DNA from: Chloroflexota bacterium
Lineage (GTDB): Bacteria; Chloroflexota; Limnocylindria; Limnocylindrales; CSP1-4
Length of the DNA: 57,083 bases
Direction of reading: 5' to 3'
Assembly (NCBI GenBank): GCA_015478725.1
Contig: JADMIG010000017.1
Coordinates: 1 to 57,083 of the forward strand
In this document: positions 1 to 7,458 of the stretch, in pieces
How positions within the stretch are numbered: the stretch's first letter is position 1
Layout: each line of letters begins with the position of its first letter
Position numbers and translations under genes: made by a program
The notes under the pieces: model-generated
Database searches by the model: none
The model's input: only the letters and a program-made list of their open reading frames with translations
What the model was told of the DNA's origin: nothing

Positions 1-120
1 GTACATCCGGACCGGGTCGTCGATCCCGATCATGTCCGCGGAGAGCGCCTCGAGCCCCTCGGGGGGCGCGCTGCGAGCTCCCTCGCGTCGAGCCTGAGCT
101 GCCGGTCGCGAGAATCCTCG
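1..120 (-). CDS. Partial sigma-70 factor (region 1.2 fragment), runs off the left edge
   Basis: Reading the minus strand to the window edge gives a peptide ending in GIDDPVRMY, the hallmark start of region 1.2 of RpoD/SigA-type primary sigma factors (usually followed by LxEIG). About 20 residues before it (EGLEALSADMI) also fit a sigma N-terminal linker. Upstream of about position 66 this frame stops looking like protein, while the neighbouring frame looks better. The switch falls on a run of six G at 61-66, so a one-base frameshift is possible. The rest of the gene would lie left of the window. The call rests on a short motif, so it is tentative; region 2 or 4 motifs beyond the edge would confirm it. 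Confidence 0.45.
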
Positions 121-477
121 ATCATCGTCGCCCTCCGGCGGATCGCCTCCGCGGCGGTCCCCGCCTCGGCCACCACCGGGAACCCCTCCCGATCGTGGGC
201 TGCGGACGCGCTGGGCGCAACCCCGCACCCGTGCAGGCCAGCGACGATGCGCCGCTCCGTGGCCTCGACCCGATCCCGGGCCGGCGACCCTGGCGCGAGC
301 GCGAGCCGCGCGGCGCGTTCCCAGCGGATCTGTCACCGGAGCAGCTCGCTGGGGCGGTGCTCTGCCGGCACCGAGTGGACCGACATCCGGGCTCGCGCCT
401 CTGCGGCGCCCCGGGGCAGGGCACGAGCCGGGTGGCCCACCCTGGCTCCGGCCGCGAGATCGTCGTCACCGGCCGCA
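121..477. other. Unassigned stretch, possibly degenerate coding sequence on the minus strand
   Basis: No intact gene is recognised here. On the minus strand a frame from about 332 down to 66 has protein-like composition (for example VEATERRIVAGLHG and AEAIRRRATMIEDSRDR) but follows an in-frame TGA at 333-335 and has no good start. It could be a decayed gene or the N-terminal part of the sigma-like fragment displaced by a frameshift at the G6 run at 61-66. I recognise no family. Confidence 0.3.
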
Positions 478-831
478 TCAACAGGTGACGTGCAGGACGG
501 CCGCCACGTCCCCCGGATCGGCCGCCTGGAGCAACCGGCAGGCCACCTCCGTCGGCTCGGCGACGATCTCCACCCCGCGCCGGCGGGCCTCCTCGTACAG
601 CTCGGGCATGATCGGCAACTGACCGGAGACTCCCGTCCCGATGATGAGCCGCCGGGCTGACCACGGGATCGCCTCGCCGGCCGAGAGCGGCGTGTGGCCA
701 TACCGGTCCCGGTAGGCCCGCGACACTCCCTTCTTGCGACGCCGCACGACGCCGCCTTCAAGCACGACATCGTGCTCGAAGCGCCGCCCACCGATCTCGA
801 TGAGCCCGAATGAGATGAGCCTGGCGTCCAT
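478..831 (-). CDS. Mth938-like domain protein (MTH938/NDUFAF3 family)
   Basis: A 117-residue protein, the usual length for stand-alone Mth938-like proteins. The N-terminus (ISFGLIEIGGRRFEHDVVLEGG) followed by SAGEAIPWSARRLIIGTG and a C-terminal part with PELYEEARRRGVEI and EVACRLL is the family pattern. The family is widespread, related to mitochondrial complex I assembly factor NDUFAF3, and has no settled bacterial function. The ATG at 829-831 gives a full-length domain. It stands alone on the minus strand between degenerate sequence and a chimeric ureohydrolase, so its context gives no functional clue. The family call is firm; the role is unknown. Confidence 0.8.
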   Translation of the reverse strand: MDARLISFGLIEIGGRRFEHDVVLEGGVVRRRKKGVSRAYRDRYGHTPLSAGEAIPWSARRLIIGTGVSGQLPIMPELYEEARRRGVEIVAEPTEVACRLLQAADPGDVAAVLHVTC

Positions 832-930
832 CGCGACCTCCCGCGACCATCATCCCGCGAGGCGGCCGATGCGGGGCTCGTCATCCTCGCGGTGTGTGCC
901 GGACTGCAGCTCCTGGGCCATCGCTATGTC
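814..930 (+). pseudogene. Fragment resembling the nucleophile loop of a GatD/CobQ-type glutamine amidotransferase
   Basis: The frame of the following ureohydrolase stays open upstream to a TGA at 811-813. Its first residues read EAADAGLVILAVCAGLQLLG, which matches the strand-nucleophile-elbow segment (LAVCxGxQLLG, catalytic Cys) of class I glutamine amidotransferases such as GatD of the MurT/GatD pair. No other amidotransferase sequence is present, and ureohydrolase homology begins right after, near residue SEMFLPYL. It therefore looks like a broken gene fused in frame to another broken gene, by deletion or by assembly error. The length is too short for certainty. Confidence 0.4.
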
Positions 931-1728
931 TCCGAGATGTTCCTGCCGTACCTCCGTGATTTCGACATCAACGTCTTCGACGAGTTCCACCTCGCCGACG
1001 TCGGGGATGTCCCGATGATCCCCGCCGATGCCGCGCGCTGTCGGTCCTACATCGAGAAGTACGTCGACGAGGTCCTCGCCGCCGGCGCCATGCCGATCTG
1101 CATCGGTGGCGACCACTCCATCCCGATCCCGATCGGGGCGGCACTTTCAAAGCGGATCACGGGCAAGTTCGGCTACATCCACTTCGACGCTCACATCGAC
1201 TGCCAGCCGAACTTCGCGGGCGAGCGCTTCACGAATTGGTCGCACGTCGCTCGGATGATCGAGCTGCACAACTGCGACCCGAAGAACGTGGCGATCGTCG
1301 GCGCGCGGGGTGCGCTCAATCCACCCGAGCAATGGGAGTTCGCACGCGAGAACGGGATCCGGATCTATCGGATGAACGAGATCGAGGATCGGGGCATCCG
1401 AGAGGTCGTCAATGAGGCACTCGACATCGTCACGGACGGCACGGACGCCTTCTACTGCAGCCTCGACTCGGACGTCGTCGACGCCTCGGCGATGCCGGGG
1501 ACGGACGCTCCGGAGCCAGGTGGGCTCACCTCCCACGAGATCCTCCGCGCGTGCGAGCTCATCGGGGCTCGGAAGCCCGCGGTCCTCGATATCGTCGAGC
1601 TGATTCCGGCCTATGACAACCCCGCCATGATTTCGCTCCGCCTCGCGGGGTACATGATCATGCACCTACTCGGAGGCATGGCAACCGGTGGTGAGCGGGT
1701 CCGCACGAAGATACGCGAAGGGATCTGA
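892..1728 (+). CDS. Ureohydrolase (arginase/agmatinase family), N-terminally truncated
   Basis: Metal-dependent C-N hydrolase of the arginase/agmatinase/formimidoylglutamase family, which acts on guanidino or formimino groups using a dinuclear metal. Ligand motifs are present: GGDHS, DAHIDCQP and SLDSDVVDASAMPG, with the PEPGG motif after it. The usual first 60 or so residues (the P-x-D-x-G...R-G...GP..IR loop near the active site) are missing when compared with the homologue at 52564-53514. Instead the frame runs into a GatD-like fragment. The GTG at 892 is the first start codon in frame but lies inside that fragment, so a true start is not evident. Probably a non-functional or chimeric gene. 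The substrate cannot be told from sequence. Confidence 0.7.
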   Translation: MCAGLQLLGHRYVSEMFLPYLRDFDINVFDEFHLADVGDVPMIPADAARCRSYIEKYVDEVLAAGAMPICIGGDHSIPIPIGAALSKRITGKFGYIHFDAHIDCQPNFAGERFTNWSHVARMIELHNCDPKNVAIVGARGALNPPEQWEFARENGIRIYRMNEIEDRGIREVVNEALDIVTDGTDAFYCSLDSDVVDASAMPGTDAPEPGGLTSHEILRACELIGARKPAVLDIVELIPAYDNPAMISLRLAGYMIMHLLGGMATGGERVRTKIREGI

Positions 1729-2139
1729 CCTCCCTCCCGGCAGCGGGCGAGCACGCTCACGGCCGACGGCCCTCGCCCGACGTCCCTCCTGGATCCCACG
1801 GACGTTGCGCGATGAGCGGCGTGGGCGTGGCAGCGCGGGGGACCCAGTTCAGGTTGGGGATTCCCTCGCCCCCTCCGATCGGAAGTCCTCATTGAACGAC
1901 CGTCGACGAGTAGGCGATCGCGGATCGCTGAGAAGAGGGTGGCCTAATGTGCCTGCGTCGGCGATGATCCGGGGACGATGGAGGCGGATGGGGTGATGGG
2001 CTTGGTACTGGCGTCCTGACCGACGCAGCCCGGCCAGCGCTGAGACTCACAGCTGACGTCTCGATTTCGCGTGCACCGCAAGCCGCGGCCGATCCAAGTT
2101 CTGCTCCACCCGTTCACAATCTGCTTACGAGGATGCCTG
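1729..2139. other. Intergenic region with a candidate terminator hairpin
   Basis: No gene seen. Shortly after the ureohydrolase stop there is an inverted repeat, CGGGCGAG at 1744-1751 and CTCGCCCG at 1772-1779, with a 20-base loop that itself contains GGCC-GAC-GGCC. It could fold as a transcription terminator but has no T-run. Towards the right end, GAGGA at 2129-2133 is a ribosome binding site for the GTG start at 2140. No convincing promoter was identified. Confidence 0.4.
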
Positions 2140-3021
2140 GTGCTCGTCGACATTCCCGCGCGCCTGGACGGCCGGGTGGCCCGTGACGGGATCGGGATCC
2201 ACTACCAGGTCTTTGGTGATGGAGAGCAGACGATCCTCCTGCTCCCGAATTGGACGATCGTCCACTCCGACTTCTGGCGTCTGCAGGTTCCGTACTTCTC
2301 CAGTCGCTACACGGTGGTGGCGTTTGACGCTCGCGGCAATGGGGCGTCCGATCGACCGGTCGAACCTGGCGCCTATGCTGATGCCGAGGGAGCGGAGGAT
2401 GCCGCGGCTGTCCTTGACGCGGTCGGGGTGGAGCGTGCGGCGATCATGTCAGTCTCCGCGGGAGCTAACTGGGCGGCATTGCTCGCAGCCAACCACCCAG
2501 ATCGGGTGGCTGGCGCCGTCTTCATCGGATCGAGCCTACCGGTTGCGCCGAACAGTCCAGCGCGGACCGCCGCAATCGCGACATTCGATGAGCCCCGGAC
2601 CTCACACGAGGGCTGGGGGAAATGGAACCGCCACTACTGGAATCAGGATTGGTGGGGCTTTCTTGATTTTTTCATGCACCAGTGCTTCACGGAGCCGAAC
2701 TCGGAGAGCTACGTCCGCCACTTCGTCGAGATGGGCCTCCAGACCACCCCTGAGATCGTGGCCGCGACGATCGACGCGCCGAGCCTCGATAGGGACGAAG
2801 CGCGACGGGTCGCGTCTGCGATCGCCTGTCCCGTCCTCGTGATCCACGGCGATTCCGATGCGATTGCCCCTCTCGAGAAGGGCATTGAGCTCGCCCGCCT
2901 GACGCGAGCTGGGCTCCACGTGCTGTCAGGGGCAGGACATGAACCGGAGTTGCGCCAAGCAGACCACACAAATCAGCTCATCGAGCTTTTCCTTGAGCGA
3001 ACGTGGCCGACCCGGGGCTGA
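2140..3021 (+). CDS. Alpha/beta hydrolase fold protein
   Basis: A 293-residue alpha/beta hydrolase. The catalytic Ser sits in SVSAGAN (an S-x-S-x-G version of the nucleophile elbow), the acid in HGDSDAIAP, and the His in SGAGHEPEL. FDARGNGASDRP is the usual strand-4 signature. The oxyanion-hole HG of most members is replaced by PN in LLLPNWT, and the middle is Trp-rich (WGKWNRHYWNQDWWGF), which may form a lid. The GTG at 2140 is chosen because GAGGA lies six bases upstream; an earlier in-frame GTG would add 23 unlikely residues. It is convergent with mct. The role could be esterase, lactonase or C-C hydrolase; the sequence does not decide. Confidence 0.8.
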   Translation: MLVDIPARLDGRVARDGIGIHYQVFGDGEQTILLLPNWTIVHSDFWRLQVPYFSSRYTVVAFDARGNGASDRPVEPGAYADAEGAEDAAAVLDAVGVERAAIMSVSAGANWAALLAANHPDRVAGAVFIGSSLPVAPNSPARTAAIATFDEPRTSHEGWGKWNRHYWNQDWWGFLDFFMHQCFTEPNSESYVRHFVEMGLQTTPEIVAATIDAPSLDRDEARRVASAIACPVLVIHGDSDAIAPLEKGIELARLTRAGLHVLSGAGHEPELRQADHTNQLIELFLERTWPTRG

Positions 3022-3089
3022 TGACGACCATCGTCGCCCGCCGAATCAGAAGCTCCACGGGGGTCGGTCGCCGGTGCCAGTGAGCGAGC

Positions 3090-4337
3090 TCACGCCACGA
3101 TCCGGGCGTCACGCAGGATGGCGAGCTCGGCTCTCGACATTCCCAAGATGCTCGTAAGGATCTCATCCGTGTGCTCGCCAAGGATCGGTGCGCGACGGAC
3201 GGCTCGTTGACTCCCCGTGATCCGCAGAGGCGACGCCGGCATCCGATAACGGCCGACACCCGGGTGTTCGACCTCCGCGAACATGCTATTCGCAAGTGAA
3301 GCTCGTGGGTCGTGTGCGACCATCTCGCTGATCGTTTGGTAGGGCGCCCAGGTTGCGTGGTGTTTCGTGAGGCACTCGCGGATCTCTGAGAGATCACGGT
3401 CCGCGAACCACGGAGCCAGGAGTCCCACGATCCGCTCGCGGGCCGCGTACCGATCGCTCTCGGTTCGGAGGTCGAGACCCATCGCGCGTTCAAGCGCCTC
3501 CATGGGCTCGATCGTCGCCGTCGCACGGACCAGGGCCGTCCATTGGCGAGGCGTGATCGCGACGACCATGAGCCGTTGCCCGTCGCGAGTGGAGAAATCG
3601 TGTCCGAAGGCCCCATACAGATGGTTCCCCTCACGCTCTTCTTGCGCGGCGCCTAGTTCCGATGCGGCGAACCGACCGAGGTTGGCGACCATGGCAAGAG
3701 CGACATCCGAGAGCGCGATCTCGATGAGTCGGCCGCGGCCCGTCCTGAAGCGACTGCGCTCGCCAGCGAGGAGGGCGACCGCAGCCAAGGTCCCCGTGGC
3801 GATGTCCCAAGCGGGTAGGACCGAGTTGATCGGACCATCCGCGTCCGGAGGCCCGGTCAACCATGGATATCCGGTCGCGGCATTGACCGTGTAGTCCACC
3901 TGGCTCGTACCATCTGGATCACCAGTCACGGAGACCATGATGAGATCCGGTCGGACTGCCCGCAGCGCCTCGTACGCGAGTGGGCCACGAGCCGGCAAAT
4001 TCGTCAAGAAGAGCCCTCCTCCTTCGCCCGGCGCCGTTGCGAGTCGAGCTGCGATCCGTTGGCCCTCCTCGCTGGCGAGATCGAGCGCAACGGAGCGTTT
4101 ACCCTTGTTCAAACCCGACCAGTAGAGGCTCTGGCCGCCAAGAGCGAGCGGCCAGCGACGATAGTCGATGCCACCACCAGGGGGATCGACGCGGATGACG
4201 TCAGCGCCTAGCTGGGCCAAAGTCATCCCGCCCAGCGGTGCGGCTACAAAAGCCGACACCTCAATCACTCGCATGCCATCGAGGATTCCGATCGGAGGGG
4301 CGTCGGGCCGGGGATCTCTCTCATCGGACATCGCCAT
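3090..4337 (-). CDS. mct: 2-methylfumaryl-CoA isomerase (mesaconyl-CoA C1-C4 CoA transferase)
   Basis: A 415-residue class III (CaiB/BaiF) CoA-transferase that moves CoA within one molecule from C1 to C4 of mesaconate in the 3-hydroxypropionate bicycle of Chloroflexus. The match, from memory of that protein, runs along most of the length: SAFVAAPLGGMTLAQLGADVIR near the N-terminus, then YWSGLNKGKRS, VDYTVN, LPAWDIATG and NHLYGAFG, ending in LGEHTDEIL. Asp178 in LPAWD is the expected CoA-ester nucleophile. It is the last gene of the locus A operon, 19 bases after the LacI gene. No other recognisable bicycle gene is present, so it may serve C5-dicarboxylate or sugar-acid CoA esters instead. The family call is firm; the exact substrate is inferred. 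Confidence 0.82.
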   Translation of the reverse strand: MAMSDERDPRPDAPPIGILDGMRVIEVSAFVAAPLGGMTLAQLGADVIRVDPPGGGIDYRRWPLALGGQSLYWSGLNKGKRSVALDLASEEGQRIAARLATAPGEGGGLFLTNLPARGPLAYEALRAVRPDLIMVSVTGDPDGTSQVDYTVNAATGYPWLTGPPDADGPINSVLPAWDIATGTLAAVALLAGERSRFRTGRGRLIEIALSDVALAMVANLGRFAASELGAAQEEREGNHLYGAFGHDFSTRDGQRLMVVAITPRQWTALVRATATIEPMEALERAMGLDLRTESDRYAARERIVGLLAPWFADRDLSEIRECLTKHHATWAPYQTISEMVAHDPRASLANSMFAEVEHPGVGRYRMPASPLRITGSQRAVRRAPILGEHTDEILTSILGMSRAELAILRDARIVA

Positions 4338-4356
4338 TCGACTCCGCGCCGCTGCC

Positions 4357-5397
4357 CTAGACGGACAGATCCGGCCGCGGAGGCGGCCCGGTCGATGCCC
4401 GCACCACGACCACGGGTTCGTCCTCGATCATGCGGTCCTCGACCGATCCACCTTCGACTGCGCGGAGAAGCATTCGGACCGCCTCCTGGCCCATCCGGAA
4501 GTTCGCCATCCGGATCGTCGTCAACGGCGGCGACATGTGGGCCGCCAACGCATGGTCATTGAACGCGATGAGGGAGATGTCGCTCGGGATCTGGAATCCC
4601 GCTTCCCGAATACCGGCGAGGACCCCCATTGCCTCGAGAAGACTCGCCGCGAAGATTCCGGTCGGGCGGTCATTCGGCGGCACTGCGAGGAGTCGAGCGA
4701 TCGCGTCGCGCCCGCCCTCCTCGGTCGGCGGTGCCTTGACCACCCAGGCGCTTGCAACCTCGAGACCGCCCTGCCCCATCGCCCGACGGTACCCGCGTTC
4801 GCGTCGCCGGGCGGTATCAGTATCCGCGTCGAGTCCCACAAACGCGATCCGTTGGTGCCCCAACTCGATGAGGTGGCGGACGGCCTTGACGCTACCGACT
4901 TCGTCGTTGACCACGACTGAGCCGTGGATGCCGACGGTCCGGCGGTTGACGAGCACGAGCGGCAGCGCCCGCTCCGCCAGTTGGGCGACGAATTGGTCAT
5001 CAAGTGTCGCGAAGGCGACGATCAGGCCGTCGACTCTTCCGTCGGAGATCAAGCGCGCGTAGTGCTCTTCGCTTTCGCCGCCGATCCGTCGGAGCGCGTT
5101 CGCCTCGACAACCATGACCAACTTGCCCGCCTCAGCGGCTGCGGCCTGGATCCCATGGATGACCTCGCTAAACCCCACGTTGTCGAGGCTCGGGATAACG
5201 AGACCGATCGTGTCGGTGCGTCGAGTTCGGAGTCCGCGAGCCAGAGCGTTTGGTCGATACTGGAGCGCCCGCGCGGCACCAAGGATGCGTTCGCGCGTGT
5301 CATCGCGGACGGCCTGACGCGGATCGCCTCGCAGAACGCGCGAGACCGTCGACGGGTCGACCTCGGCGAGACGAGCAACATCCTTCAGATTTGGCAT
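4357..5397 (-). CDS. LacI-family transcriptional regulator (locus A)
   Basis: A 346-residue LacI/GalR-type regulator. The N-terminal helix-turn-helix (NLKDVARLAEVDPSTVSRVL) is followed by the hinge helix (YRPNALARGL) and a periplasmic-binding-protein-like effector domain (IGLVIPSLDN, then ISLIAFND, HMSPPLTTIR). It would bind a sugar-like effector. It lies between E1 beta and mct in the minus-strand operon, so it probably controls its own operon. The best candidate targets are the ACAATCGTTTGT-like sites at 17.7 and 20.2-20.3 kb, which overlap the three locus A promoters. The link between this protein and those sites is inferred from position, since a second LacI (42.0 kb) is also in the window. 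Confidence 0.9.
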   Translation of the reverse strand: MPNLKDVARLAEVDPSTVSRVLRGDPRQAVRDDTRERILGAARALQYRPNALARGLRTRRTDTIGLVIPSLDNVGFSEVIHGIQAAAAEAGKLVMVVEANALRRIGGESEEHYARLISDGRVDGLIVAFATLDDQFVAQLAERALPLVLVNRRTVGIHGSVVVNDEVGSVKAVRHLIELGHQRIAFVGLDADTDTARRRERGYRRAMGQGGLEVASAWVVKAPPTEEGGRDAIARLLAVPPNDRPTGIFAASLLEAMGVLAGIREAGFQIPSDISLIAFNDHALAAHMSPPLTTIRMANFRMGQEAVRMLLRAVEGGSVEDRMIEDEPVVVVRASTGPPPRPDLSV

Positions 5398-5474
5398 CGA
5401 ACTTCGCTCCGAGCGGGAGCGGTCATCGTTGCGTCCTGACCTTCACCTGCGAAGAGCCGGCGCGCTCCGGCCGC

Positions 5475-6506
5475 CTAGCCATGACGACATAATGCCTGCG
5501 CTGCGGCTTCGATAGCCACGGCACTCGGCACGATCTCGTCCTCGAGCGGTGGGCTATACGGGATAAGCAGGTGCCCCGGAAGGCTGATTGCCTGTGGGGC
5601 GGCCCGCCACACGACACCACCGGAGGCCAGCAGCGAGATGATCGTCGCGCCCCATCCGCCGGCATGAACCTGCTCCTCGACGACGAGCAGTCGGCCGGTG
5701 CGGTCGACCGAATGGCGAATCGTGGGCAGGTCGAGTGGCCTGATCCAGCGCAGGTCGATGACCTCGGCCTCGACGCCTGCGGCGGCGAGCTCGTCGGCGG
5801 CCATAAGCGCTCGCTCGACCATCAGCAATGTGGCAACGATCGTCACGTCACCACCCTCGCGGAGGACCGCCGCTCGACCAATCTCAGCGACCGAGCCCCG
5901 CTCCACCGGACCCTTTCTGGCATAGAGCCCCTTGTGCTCGTGAAAGATGACCGGGTTGTCGTCCCGGATCGCGGCCCGGAGCAGGCTGTAGGCAGAGCCG
6001 GGTGTCGCGGCGGTCACCACCCGCAGGCCCGGCAAACCCATGAACCAGCTCTCGCCCGTCGCCGAGTGTTGCGTGCCGAAGCGACCCGTCGCGCCGGAGA
6101 CTGAGCGGATGGTCACCGGGACAGAGCATTTCCCGCCGCTCATGAAGCGGTACTTGGGGAGCTCGTTGACGATGGCATCGGCGGCGGTCGGCAGGAAGTC
6201 GCTGAACATGAATTCGACGACTGGACGGAGCCCCATGAGGCTCATCCCGAGGGCCACCCCGGTGAACCCGTTCTCGCAGATCGGAGTGTTGATCACGCGC
6301 TCGGGTCCGAACCGCTCGAAGAGCCCGACATTCGTCTTGAACACGCCGCCGTCGCTCGCGACGTCTTCCCCCATCAGGACGACGGCCGCATTCGTCGCCA
6401 TCTCGTCGAGCAGAGCCGCGTTGATTGCCTCGCGGTAGGTGAGCTCCACCGTCTCGGCTACCCGGACGTCCGCATCGCGCGCGCTTGGGTCAATCTGCGT
6501 AGACAT
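5475..6506 (-). CDS. 2-oxo acid dehydrogenase E1 component, beta subunit (pyruvate/acetoin type)
   Basis: A 343-residue transketolase-like beta subunit of a heterotetrameric E1, which pairs with the alpha subunit to decarboxylate a 2-oxo acid on thiamine diphosphate and pass the acyl group to lipoyl-E2. Typical elements: LTYREAINAALLDEM, VVLMGEDVASDGGVFK, the strand SLMGLRPVVEFMFSDF and the C-terminal VIDLRWIRPLD and RTGRLLVVEEQ. The ATG at 6506 overlaps the end of the E1 alpha gene by 17 bases; an upstream start would add a nonsense N-terminus. Residues do not distinguish pyruvate from acetoin or sugar-derived 2-oxo acids. The E2 parts are at 20.3-21.3 kb; no E3 is seen. Confidence 0.9.
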   Translation of the reverse strand: MSTQIDPSARDADVRVAETVELTYREAINAALLDEMATNAAVVLMGEDVASDGGVFKTNVGLFERFGPERVINTPICENGFTGVALGMSLMGLRPVVEFMFSDFLPTAADAIVNELPKYRFMSGGKCSVPVTIRSVSGATGRFGTQHSATGESWFMGLPGLRVVTAATPGSAYSLLRAAIRDDNPVIFHEHKGLYARKGPVERGSVAEIGRAAVLREGGDVTIVATLLMVERALMAADELAAAGVEAEVIDLRWIRPLDLPTIRHSVDRTGRLLVVEEQVHAGGWGATIISLLASGGVVWRAAPQAISLPGHLLIPYSPPLEDEIVPSAVAIEAAAQALCRHG

Positions 6507-7458
6507 AACGCGCGGTCTCCTCCAGGTTCGGATACGGGGCCGCCAAGGCCCGCTCAGCAGCAGCGTCGATGTCCCGCTGGACCTCGGTGGATAGGGCCGC
6601 CTGCGCATCGCTTGTGAGGGTCCCCTCGGCCGCCAGCCGCCTGCCGAGGATAGCGATCGGATCTCGCGCCTGCCAGTGCTCGAGCTCGCCGTCGGGCCGG
6701 TACTTGGCCGGGTCCGACCGGCTGTGCCCGCGGTACCGGTAGGTCTTCATCTCGAGGAGCGAGGGCCCGTCGCCGGCCCGGGCCCGCTCGACCGCAACGG
6801 CGACCGCCGCGCGGACGACCTCCACGTCCTGCCCGTCCACGATCGTCCCCGGGATCCCGAACGGGTCCGCCCGACGGGCAAGGTCGTCGATGGGAGTGGT
6901 TGCCCGAAGGGGCGTGTACTCCCCGTACAGATTGTTCTCGATGATGAATACAACCGGGGCAGACCAGACGGCGGCCATGTTCAGTGCTTCGTGGAAGGTC
7001 CCAATGTTGGTGGCCCCGTCGCCGAAGAACGTGAGCGCGACGCGAGCTTGGCCTTGGAGCTTGAAGGCCATCGCGGCCCCGACCGCGATCGGCAGGCCGG
7101 CCGCCACAATCGCGTTCGAACCGATGTTGCCCATGGAGAAGTCAACGAGGTGCATTGAGCCCCCGACGCCGCCCGAGCCGCCAGTCCGGCGGCCCATGAG
7201 CTCGGCGAAGGCCGTCTCCGGGGCCATCCCACGCGCGAGCGCCTGGCCGTGGCCGCGATAGGTGTTCGTGAGGACGTCGTCTGGGCGCATCGCGGCGATG
7301 GCGCCGACCGAGACTGCCTCCTGGCCCTGACAGAGGTGGGTGGTGCCCTGGATATGGCCACCCATGAACAATTCCTGGACCTTCTCCTCGAAGCGCCGGA
7401 TCTCGAGCATCCGGCGATACCAGGCGGGTCGTGGATCGGCGTCCGTCTGAGCGCTCAT
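6490..7458 (-). CDS. 2-oxo acid dehydrogenase E1 component, alpha subunit (pyruvate/acetoin type)
   Basis: A 322-residue thiamine-diphosphate-binding alpha subunit. The cofactor motif runs from GDG (146-148) to ENN (174-176). The phosphorylation-loop region RYRGHSRSDPAKYR is also present, as is HLCQGQEAVSVG at the N-terminus. The gene starts with ATG at 7458 and overlaps the end of the CaiB/BaiF gene (ATGA junction), and the next gene, E1 beta, overlaps it in turn, so the two subunits are probably translationally coupled. Sitting inside a sugar-acid catabolic operon, it may act on a pathway-specific 2-oxo acid rather than pyruvate; this is inference. It is paralogous to the subunit at 41034-42050. 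Confidence 0.92.
   Translation of the reverse strand: MSAQTDADPRPAWYRRMLEIRRFEEKVQELFMGGHIQGTTHLCQGQEAVSVGAIAAMRPDDVLTNTYRGHGQALARGMAPETAFAELMGRRTGGSGGVGGSMHLVDFSMGNIGSNAIVAAGLPIAVGAAMAFKLQGQARVALTFFGDGATNIGTFHEALNMAAVWSAPVVFIIENNLYGEYTPLRATTPIDDLARRADPFGIPGTIVDGQDVEVVRAAVAVAVERARAGDGPSLLEMKTYRYRGHSRSDPAKYRPDGELEHWQARDPIAILGRRLAAEGTLTSDAQAALSTEVQRDIDAAAERALAAPYPNLEETARYVYAD

Noticed and set aside
3090-7458. A 3-hydroxypropionate bicycle gene cluster
   Set aside because: Only Mct is specific to it. The CoA carboxylases, malonyl-CoA reductase and propionyl-CoA synthase are absent, so carbon fixation is not supported.
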